DNA of 37,880 nt from positions 1-37,880 of the forward strand of contig UQRL01000025.1 of assembly GCA_900543555.1 (NCBI GenBank). The letters are read 5' to 3'. The position numbers were made by a program, and so were the translations under genes. Position 1 is the stretch's first letter. Every line of letters begins with the position of its first letter. Positions 31,677 through 37,880 of the stretch are shown here, in pieces. Source of the stretch: an uncultured Oscillospiraceae bacterium (GTDB lineage: Bacteria; Bacillota; Clostridia; Oscillospirales; Acutalibacteraceae). The notes under the pieces are model-generated. The model was given only the letters and a program-made list of their open reading frames with translations, did not search any database and was not told where the DNA came from.

Positions 31677-32369
31677 ATGCGGCCGCTGTTTCAGCTGGGG
31701 CCCAGGCTGGCCCTGTGCGCCGCCCTGGTGCGCCAGGGCAGCTCTCTGTGCGACGTGGGCACCGATCACGCCTATTTGCCCATTTGGCTTCTCAAAACGG
31801 GAAAAATCTCCCGGGCCCTGGCCTGCGATATCAACCCCGGCCCCTTGGAGGCTGCCCGCCGGGATGGGGAGAAGTACGGCGTGGGGGAGGAGCTCTCCTT
31901 CCGCCTGTCCGATGGGCTGCGGGCCGTTTCCCCACAGGAGGCGGAGGACACCGTCATCGCGGGCATGGGGGGCGAGCTGATTCTGCGCATCGTGCTGGAG
32001 ACGCCTTGGCTGCGGGATTCATCCAGGCGCCTGGTGCTCCAGCCCATGAGCTCCGTGCCCCAGCTGCGCCGGGGCCTGGCCCAGGCGGGCTTCGCAGTCC
32101 TGGAAGAGGAGGCCGTGGTGGACGGGGGCAAGGTCTATTCCGCCTTTGCGGCCCAATACCGGGGCGCTCCCCGGGAGGAAGGTCCCCTGTACCCCTATGT
32201 GGGAAAGCTCCGCCCGGGGGCGCCCCATGTGGAGCGGTACGCTCAAAAGGTGCTGCGGGAGCTCTCCGCCCAGCGCCAGGGGGCCCTGCACACGGGCCGG
32301 GAGGCAGAGGCCGCCCGCCTGGAGAAGCTCCTGGCACAGATTCAAACGGCATATCTGCCCCAGGCTTGA
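31677..32369 (+). CDS. trmK: tRNA (adenine(22)-N1)-methyltransferase TrmK
   Basis: 230 residues. A SAM-dependent Rossmann methyltransferase that makes m1A22 in tRNA. SAM site is CDVGTDHAYLP, with DINPGPLEAAR and the family-typical GMGGELI. The ATG has GGGGGT seven bases upstream; a GTG at 31668 is in the SD itself. As in Bacillus, the Nif3-like gene comes next, a long-conserved pair. Confidence 0.92.
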   Translation: MRPLFQLGPRLALCAALVRQGSSLCDVGTDHAYLPIWLLKTGKISRALACDINPGPLEAARRDGEKYGVGEELSFRLSDGLRAVSPQEAEDTVIAGMGGELILRIVLETPWLRDSSRRLVLQPMSSVPQLRRGLAQAGFAVLEEEAVVDGGKVYSAFAAQYRGAPREEGPLYPYVGKLRPGAPHVERYAQKVLRELSAQRQGALHTGREAEAARLEKLLAQIQTAYLPQA

Positions 32370-32435
32370 GCCCCCTTTGAGAAGGGGAACAGGGTGCGGT
32401 CCCACACTTCTCAAATGGAAAAGGAGAACCTACTT

Positions 32436-33203
32436 ATGGCAAGGATTTGTGACATCTACGACATCATCGACGCGGTGGCGCCCTTTTCCACCGCCTTGGA
32501 TTTTGACAATTCCGGACTGCTGGTGGGGGATGGCAACACCGTGGTGACGCGGGCCCTGCTGGCACTGGACATCACCCCCGCTGTGGTGGAGGAGGCCGCT
32601 TCCATGAACGCCAACTTGATCCTCGCCCACCATCCGGTGATCTTCCATCCCCTGAAAGCACTGGGCCCCCAGGACGTGGCCTATCAGCTGGCTAGCCGGG
32701 GCATTGCCGCCCTGTGCTGCCACACCAACCTGGACCTTTCCCCCATCTGCGGGGTGAACGTGGCCCTGGGCAGCAAGCTGGGGCTGCGCAGCGTCCGGCG
32801 GGAGGATGTGTTTGGCGAGGAGTGCGTGCTCTACTCCGGAGAGCTGGAAGAGCCCCTGGAGCCAGAGGCTTTCGCGGCTTTGGTAAAGGAGAAGCTCTCC
32901 GCCCCGGCGGTGAAGTTCTGCCCCGGGGACCGGCCGGTGCAGCGTGTGTTTTTCTGCAGCGGTGCCGGCGGGGAGAATGTCCGCCTGGCGGCCTGCCGGG
33001 GGGCGGACGCCTACCTCACCGGGGAGATGAAGCACCACGAACAGCTGGAGGCCGCCCGCTCCCGGCTGACCTGCGTGGCCGCGGGCCACTATGAGACCGA
33101 GCGGGTTTTTGGAGAGTTTTTGGCCTCCTATTTGAAAAAACGGGTGCCGGATACGGCTTTCCTGCTTTCCCAGGCGGATCAGCCCCCTCTGCGGGCCCTG
33201 TAA
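32436..33203 (+). CDS. Nif3-like dinuclear metal centre protein
   Basis: 255 residues of the Nif3/YqfO family (often called GTP cyclohydrolase 1 type 2). Metal ligands are visible in LAHHPVIFHP, CCHTNLDL and AGHYETERV; these proteins form hexameric toroids with two metals per subunit. The biochemical role is uncertain, though some are linked to cofactor repair. AAGGAG lies nine bases before the ATG. At 255 residues it is the short form without the inserted middle domain seen in Bacillus. Conserved neighbour of trmK. Confidence 0.9.
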   Translation: MARICDIYDIIDAVAPFSTALDFDNSGLLVGDGNTVVTRALLALDITPAVVEEAASMNANLILAHHPVIFHPLKALGPQDVAYQLASRGIAALCCHTNLDLSPICGVNVALGSKLGLRSVRREDVFGEECVLYSGELEEPLEPEAFAALVKEKLSAPAVKFCPGDRPVQRVFFCSGAGGENVRLAACRGADAYLTGEMKHHEQLEAARSRLTCVAAGHYETERVFGEFLASYLKKRVPDTAFLLSQADQPPLRAL

Positions 33204-33232
33204 TACATATTTCAGAAAGGACAACCATACCT

Positions 33233-34987
33233 ATGGCATTGGACGGCGCGTTTTTAAGACATATCAAAGGGGAGCTGGAGGCAAGCCTTTTGGGGGCCCG
33301 GGTGGACAAAGTCCACCAGCCCAACCGGGAGGAGCTGCTCATCGCGTTCCGCACCCGGGAGGCGGCGTATAAGGTGCTGTTCTCCGCCCGGGCCAACTCC
33401 GCCCGGGTGCACTTCACCGCCATCCCCCTGGAAAACCCTAAGCAGCCGCCCATGCTGTGCATGCTGCTGCGGAAGAAACTTCAGGGGGCCAGGCTTACGG
33501 CCATCCGCCAGCCGGAGCTGGAGCGCTTGCTTCACTTCGACTTCGACGCCATCAACGAGCTGGGGGACCACGTCACCCTCACCTTGACCATGGAGGTGAT
33601 GGGCCGGTACAGCAACATCATTCTCTCCGATGAAAACGGCAAGATTATCGACGCCCTCAAGCGGGTGGACGCGGAAATGTCCTCTCAACGGCTGGTGCTG
33701 CCGGGGCTTTCCTACCGGCTGCCCCCTCCCCAGGACAAGCTGTGCCCTCTGTCCGCCACCTCCCAGCAGGTGGTGGAGGCCCTAAAGGCCCTGCCCCGGG
33801 ACATGGAGCTCTCCAAGGGGTATCTATCCGTGTTGCAGGGGCTTTCCCCCATTGTCTGCCGGGAGCTGGCCCATCAGGTGGGCCGGGGCCGGGAGCTGAC
33901 GGTGAAAACCTTGGACGAAGAGCAGCTTTTCCGGGCGGGATTCTTCTTCCAGCAGCTGAAGGAAACCATCCAGCAGGCCTCCGGCCGGCCCTACATGGCG
34001 GTCAGCCCCCAGGGCAAGCCCATGGATTTCTCCTTCATGGACATCCACCAGTACGGCTCCTCCGCCGTGGTGAAGGAAGGGGAGAGCTTCTCCGCCCTGT
34101 TGGATGACTTTTACCGGGAGCGGGATAAGCAGGAGCGCATGCGGGTGCGGGAGCAGGACCTGCTGCGGCTGCTATCCACTCATTCAGAGCGGCTGTCCCG
34201 GAAGATTGGCCTCCAGCGGGGAGAGCTGGAGCAGTGTGCCGGGCGGGATTCCCTGCGGGTGGCGGGGGACTTAATCAGCGCCCATATGTACCAGTTGGAG
34301 AAGGGCCAGGAGTGGGTGGACCTGCCCAACTTTTACGAGGAGGGCAGCCCCCTGGTGCACATCAAACTGGACCCAGCCCTGACCCCCTCTCAGAACGCCC
34401 AGAAATACTACAAGGAATACCGCAAGGCCAAGACCGCCGAGGAAAAGCTCACCGAGCAGATCGACCTGGCGGGCAAGGAGCTGGAGTACTTAGAGAGCGT
34501 GTTGGACGCCCTGGCCCGGGCCGAGACCGAGCGGGACCTTTCGGAGATCCGGGCGGAGCTGCAGGAGCAGGGCTATCTCAAGCGGCTGCGCAGCAAGAAA
34601 GAGAAGCCTGCGGCGGCCGGCGCACCCATGAAGTTCACCACCTCCGACGGCTTCACGGTGCTGGTGGGCCGGAACAACCGGCAGAACGACCGCCTCACCC
34701 TGAAGACCGCCAATAACAATGATATTTGGTTCCATACGAAAAATATCCCCGGCTCCCACACGGTGCTGGTCACCGAGGGGAGAAAGCCCACGGAGACGGC
34801 TATGGAAGAGGCTGCCCAGCTGGCGGCCCAGCACAGCCGCGCCAAGGACTCCGCCCAGGTGCCGGTGGATTACACCCAAATCCGCAACGTGTCCAAGCCC
34901 CAAGGGGCCAAGCCGGGTATGGTAATTTATGTAAACTACAAAACCCTCTATGTGACCCCGGAAAGGGCTGAATCCATAGGGGGATAG
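33233..34987 (+). CDS. rqcH: Ribosome quality-control protein RqcH (NFACT/FbpA family)
   Basis: 584 residues. NFACT-N domain (1 to about 170; LDGAFLRHIKGEL, MLCMLLRKKLQG, MEVMGRYSNIIL), helix-hairpin-helix and long coiled-coil region (to about 450), and NFACT-R/DUF814 (470 to the end; VLVGRNNRQNDRLTLK, DIWFHTKNIPGSHTVL). It binds stalled 50S-peptidyl-tRNA and adds alanine tails to mark the chain for degradation. The tRNA-handling pair known as Asp97-Arg98 in B. subtilis appears as Glu97-Arg98 here. The older name fibronectin-binding protein reflects a weaker activity. Full length; AAAGG precedes the ATG at 12 bases. Confidence 0.94.
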   Translation: MALDGAFLRHIKGELEASLLGARVDKVHQPNREELLIAFRTREAAYKVLFSARANSARVHFTAIPLENPKQPPMLCMLLRKKLQGARLTAIRQPELERLLHFDFDAINELGDHVTLTLTMEVMGRYSNIILSDENGKIIDALKRVDAEMSSQRLVLPGLSYRLPPPQDKLCPLSATSQQVVEALKALPRDMELSKGYLSVLQGLSPIVCRELAHQVGRGRELTVKTLDEEQLFRAGFFFQQLKETIQQASGRPYMAVSPQGKPMDFSFMDIHQYGSSAVVKEGESFSALLDDFYRERDKQERMRVREQDLLRLLSTHSERLSRKIGLQRGELEQCAGRDSLRVAGDLISAHMYQLEKGQEWVDLPNFYEEGSPLVHIKLDPALTPSQNAQKYYKEYRKAKTAEEKLTEQIDLAGKELEYLESVLDALARAETERDLSEIRAELQEQGYLKRLRSKKEKPAAAGAPMKFTTSDGFTVLVGRNNRQNDRLTLKTANNNDIWFHTKNIPGSHTVLVTEGRKPTETAMEEAAQLAAQHSRAKDSAQVPVDYTQIRNVSKPQGAKPGMVIYVNYKTLYVTPERAESIGG

Positions 34988-35081
34988 AAGGGACGGCTCT
35001 GTGTCCCCGGCAATCCCGCCAAGGGGAAAGAGCTGCTCAAGCGCACAGCGCGCAGTGTTCAGAAAGGAGAGGGTCGCTTTG

Positions 35082-35360
35082 GTGGCAAAGAGAGTGGTGC
35101 TTACCAACCGGGAAGGGCTGCATGTACGCCCAGCAGGTCTGTTTTCCAACGAAATGCAGAAGTACATATCCGATGTATGGGTCTGCCGTGAAGAGGCGGT
35201 TGTCAGCGGGAAGAGCATCATGAACCTGATCGCCGCGGGCATCCAGCAGGGAGATGAGATCGAGATCCGCTGCTCGGGCCCCGACGAAGAGGAAGCTCTT
35301 TCCAGGGCGGTGGAGCTGGTGGAGTCCGGCTTGGGAGAGCAGGGAGGTGGCCGGCTGTGA
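35082..35360 (+). CDS. ptsH: HPr-like phosphocarrier protein
   Basis: 92 residues. It has the phosphorylated His14 in EGLHVRPAG and the regulatory Ser45 in SGKSIMNL, the equivalents of His15 and Ser46 in HPr, so it could serve both sugar transport and CcpA-type control. Start is GTG with AAAGGAGAGGG eight bases upstream; TTG three bases earlier is possible. It overlaps ptsI by four bases (GTGA), so the two are coupled. No sugar-specific EII gene is in the window. The consensus LHARPA is LHVRPA here, and Gly replaces the next Ala. Confidence 0.9.
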   Translation: MAKRVVLTNREGLHVRPAGLFSNEMQKYISDVWVCREEAVVSGKSIMNLIAAGIQQGDEIEIRCSGPDEEEALSRAVELVESGLGEQGGGRL

Positions 35361-37078
35361 GCGGCGAACGCGTGCTTTATGGCGTGGCGGGGTCACCGGG
35401 TATTGGAATGGGCCACGCCCTGGTTTACCGGGAAAAGCCTATGGGCAGCCTGGAGCGGGAGGTCACCGACGTAAAGCTGGAGCTGGAGCGCTACCACAAC
35501 GCGGTGGAGACCTTCTGCCGCGTCACAGAAGCCAAGGCCGACCGGGTGGCGGAAATGGCGGGCAAGGAGCAGGGGGACATTATCCGCTGCCAATCCGCCA
35601 TGATACGGGACCCCTATTTGAATGGCCAAGTGGAAGGGCGCATCGCCTCCCGGCAGTCGGCTGAAGAGGCTCTCTCTGCCTCTTGCGACCTGTTTATTGA
35701 CCTGTTTACCGCCTCCGATGACGAGGTCACCCGCCAGCGGGCTGCCGATGTGCGGGATTTGCGGGGGGCTATGCTCCGGCTGTTGCTGGGCCTGCCCGAG
35801 ACAGATTTTTCCGCCTTGAAGCCGGGCACCGTGCTGCTGGCGGAGGAACTCTCCCCTTCGGCAGTGTCGGTGCTCAACTCCGCCAACGTGGCGGGCATTG
35901 TGCTGGGCAAGGGCGGCCCCACATCCCACAGCGCCATTCTCGCCAGGGCCCTGGAGATCCCCGCGGTGCTGGGCGTGGAAGACCGCGTGCTGGACACCGC
36001 CCCCGGCGAGGAGGTCATTGTGGACGGGAACCGGGGCTGCGCGGTGTTTTCCCCCGGCCAGGTAATGCGCTCTGTCTATGAGAGCCGCCAGCGGGAGTTC
36101 TTGCAGCTGCGGGCCTCCCTGCGGGAGTTTGTGGGACGGCAGACTGTCACCGCCGAGGGGCAGAGGATTCACCTGTTTGCCAACGCTGGCAGCGTGGCGG
36201 ATGCCTCGCGGGCGGCGGGTTATGGTTGCGACGGCATTGGCCTGGTGCGCACAGAGTTCCTGTATCTGGACCGCACCTCCCAGCCGGGGGAAGAGGAGCA
36301 GTTCCACGCCTACCGGCAGATACTGAGCGCTATGCGGGATAAGCCGGTGATTATCCGCACCCTGGATGTGGGCGGCGACAAGGAGCTGCCCTATTTGGAC
36401 CAGCCCCAGGAGGAAAACCCCTTCCTGGGCTGCCGGGGCCTGCGTTTCTCCCTGCGGGAGGAGGATATGTTCCGGGTGCACCTGCGTGCCGTGCTGCGTG
36501 CCAGCGCCTATGGAAAGGCCCAGCTGCTGCTGCCCATGGTGACCGGTGTGGAGGAGATCCGCCGCGCCCGGGAGATTCTGGAGGAGGAGAAAGAAGTCCT
36601 GCGCCGCCGCCGCGTTGCCTTTGATGAGCACCTGCCCATGGGCGCGATGGTGGAGACCGTTGCGGCCTGCCTGGTGGCAGAGGCCATGGCCAAAGAGGTG
36701 GACTTCTTCAGCATTGGCACCAACGACTTAACCCAGTACATCCTGGGGGTGGACCGGGGCAATGCCCGGGTGGCCCACCTGTACTCCTATTTCCACCCGG
36801 CTGTGCTGCGCCAGGTGCGCCAAGTGCTGGAGGCCGCTCGGAATACGGGCACGCCGGTGGGCATGTGCGGCGAGGCCGCCGCGGACACCGCCCTTACCCC
36901 GGTGCTGCTCACCTTTGGCCTGGAGCACTTCAGTGTGGCGCCTGTGTCCCTGCTGCCGGTGCGCAAGGCCATCTCCCTGTGGAATAGGGAGGAGGCCCGG
37001 GCTGTTACGGAAGAGGCCCTGGCCTTGGATACGGAGGAAGAGGTCCGCCAGTATTTAAAGTCACGGGAAAAGCGGTAG
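35357..37078 (+). CDS. ptsI: Phosphoenolpyruvate-protein phosphotransferase (PTS enzyme I)
   Basis: A 573-residue first enzyme of the PTS, which moves phosphate from PEP to HPr. The phospho-His is His191 in GGPTSHSAILAR; the C-terminal PEP-binding domain has GIGLVRTEFL, NPFLGCRGLR, FFSIGTNDLTQY and catalytic Cys504 in GMCGEAA. Length is normal. The start GTG is inside the stop codon of ptsH. The two general PTS genes are together and no specific EII gene is near. Confidence 0.96.
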   Translation: MSGERVLYGVAGSPGIGMGHALVYREKPMGSLEREVTDVKLELERYHNAVETFCRVTEAKADRVAEMAGKEQGDIIRCQSAMIRDPYLNGQVEGRIASRQSAEEALSASCDLFIDLFTASDDEVTRQRAADVRDLRGAMLRLLLGLPETDFSALKPGTVLLAEELSPSAVSVLNSANVAGIVLGKGGPTSHSAILARALEIPAVLGVEDRVLDTAPGEEVIVDGNRGCAVFSPGQVMRSVYESRQREFLQLRASLREFVGRQTVTAEGQRIHLFANAGSVADASRAAGYGCDGIGLVRTEFLYLDRTSQPGEEEQFHAYRQILSAMRDKPVIIRTLDVGGDKELPYLDQPQEENPFLGCRGLRFSLREEDMFRVHLRAVLRASAYGKAQLLLPMVTGVEEIRRAREILEEEKEVLRRRRVAFDEHLPMGAMVETVAACLVAEAMAKEVDFFSIGTNDLTQYILGVDRGNARVAHLYSYFHPAVLRQVRQVLEAARNTGTPVGMCGEAAADTALTPVLLTFGLEHFSVAPVSLLPVRKAISLWNREEARAVTEEALALDTEEEVRQYLKSREKR

Positions 37079-37173
37079 CGCCGAAGGGAGCAGGGATGGA
37101 GCGGGCCATTTCCTGGGCGCGGCGTGGCGCCTGCCCTTAGGAAAATAAAGCCAGCGGAAGGCGGGAATGGAAA

Positions 37174-37833
37174 TTGCACGGTTTCAAAAAGGATCGGTTT
37201 TTGCGGCGGGTGGCGGTCATGTGCCTGGGCATCCTCGTCATGGGGGTGGGAATCGGGCTTTTCAAAGTCTCTCTCATGGGAAACGATCCCTCCACCGCCC
37301 TTGGAATCGCTGTAGGGGATTGGATGGGCATTGACTTTTCCGTCACCCTCATTGCCATGAACTGCCTTTACTTTGTGATAGAGCTTCTCTTTGCCCGGGA
37401 CATGGTGGGCATTGGTACGGTGGTGAACTGGTTCCTTGTGGGCCCCATCGCCTCCTTTTTCGAGAAGCTGTTCCTAGGGGCTTGGGGGCAGCCGCAGGGC
37501 TTTCCTCAAAAGCTGCTCCTGCTGGGGGCGGGCGTGCTGATCCTCAGCTTTTCCTGCGCCCTCTATCAAACCGCGGATGTGGGGATTTCCCCCTATGATT
37601 CCCTCTCCCTGCTCTTGGCCCGAAAGCTGCCCATCCAGTATTTTTGGTGCCGTATCTTCACCGATGCCGTCTGCGTGGGGGCCGCCTTCCTGCTGGGCGG
37701 GCTCATCGGTTTGGGAACCTTGGTTTGCGCCCTTGCCCTGGGGCCCTTTGTGGCATTCTTTACCAGGCGCGCGGCGGTCTATCTGGTCTATGGCAAGAAG
37801 GCTGCTGTGCCCCGCGGGGCCGGAACGGCCTGA
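37174..37833 (+). CDS. YczE/YyaS/YitT-type membrane protein
   Basis: 219 residues with five or six hydrophobic helices. A helix with GIGLFKVSLMGNDPSTALG and, later, TADVGISPYDSLSLLLA are the family-like paired stretches. It looks like the membrane half of YitT without the DUF2179 tail. Function unknown. The start is TTG at 37174 or the ATG at 37219 after a loose AAGGCGGGAATGG; neither is certain. The 95-base gap after ptsI has no clear promoter or terminator, only an imperfect hairpin. Confidence 0.82.
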   Translation: MHGFKKDRFLRRVAVMCLGILVMGVGIGLFKVSLMGNDPSTALGIAVGDWMGIDFSVTLIAMNCLYFVIELLFARDMVGIGTVVNWFLVGPIASFFEKLFLGAWGQPQGFPQKLLLLGAGVLILSFSCALYQTADVGISPYDSLSLLLARKLPIQYFWCRIFTDAVCVGAAFLLGGLIGLGTLVCALALGPFVAFFTRRAAVYLVYGKKAAVPRGAGTA

Positions 37834-37840
37834 ACATTTT

Positions 37841-37880
37841 CAAAAAGAGGCTCCCGTCCCTGGCGCGCTGCCGGGGCGGG
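37841..37880 (+). terminator. Partial terminator hairpin at the window edge
   Basis: CCCGTCCC pairs with GGGGCGGG (one wobble) after a short A run, then the window ends. Its T run, if any, is outside. Confidence 0.5.

Noticed and set aside
1..37880. rRNA, tRNA or integration site
   Set aside because: No tRNA-like cloverleaf or rRNA sequence noticed on either strand by reading; no integrase or phage gene.

Overview
The window is a GC-rich chromosomal segment with housekeeping genes of a Gram-positive Firmicute. The best fit is an anaerobic gut member of the Clostridia, in the Oscillospirales. Pointers are the L21-Prp-L27 order with an N-terminally extended L27, mini-RNase III, RqcH, the TrmK/Nif3-like pair, TmcAL next to acetate kinase, PTS HPr/EI, an S-layer-homology (SLH) secreted protein, and classic TTGNNN-17-TATAAT promoters with strong Shine-Dalgarno (SD) sites. 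The genus is inference; no rRNA or tRNA gene is present to fix it.

Layout. 1-2190: an AT-rich promoter patch, a lipoprotein and a class I amidotransferase-like hydrolase, separated by repeats. 2734-5948: branched-chain aminotransferase, a lipid-anchored GH3 glycosidase and a GNAT acetyltransferase. 6215-8065 (minus): RecQ helicase. 8310-12192: malQ-glgP, an overlapping glycogen/maltodextrin operon. 12733-14157: a candidate yybP-ykoY manganese riboswitch with terminator in front of mntP, then a flavin reductase. 14203-15709: YebC, then a divergent XRE regulator/membrane protein pair sharing an inverted repeat. 15815-17458: pyrB-pyrI plus a translationally coupled one-helix protein. 17589-18533: rplU-prp-rpmA. 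18617-21255: obg, mini-RNase III, YitT. 21350-24262: a 53-aa hydrophilic minus-strand ORF, an rRNA m5C methyltransferase, and TmcAL (minus). 24491-28563: ackA, then a large SLH/SH3/Ig-like/GH24 cell-wall protein. 28617-31606: ComM-type AAA+ protein (minus), a sigma factor, a four-CxxC zinc-ribbon protein and a DUF1858 protein. 31677-34987: trmK, a Nif3-like protein and rqcH. 35082-37833: ptsH-like, ptsI, and a YczE/YitT-type membrane protein.

The most unusual feature is a family of modular intergenic repeats (about 1-118, 1083-1407, 2183-2602, 5911-6205, 12180-12660, with a related palindrome at 22912-22937). They occur in both orientations, carry terminator-like hairpins, and in several cases supply the stop codon and last residues of the gene they follow. 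Other points are an SH3 domain inserted in the GH24 lysozyme domain, the XRE/membrane pair with an operator-like palindrome on a -35 box, and a near-consensus promoter plus perfect SD with no start codon behind it. I see no phage, transposase, CRISPR array or defence island. I do not see a clearly new multi-gene system; the repeats and the small uncharacterised genes are the best leads.
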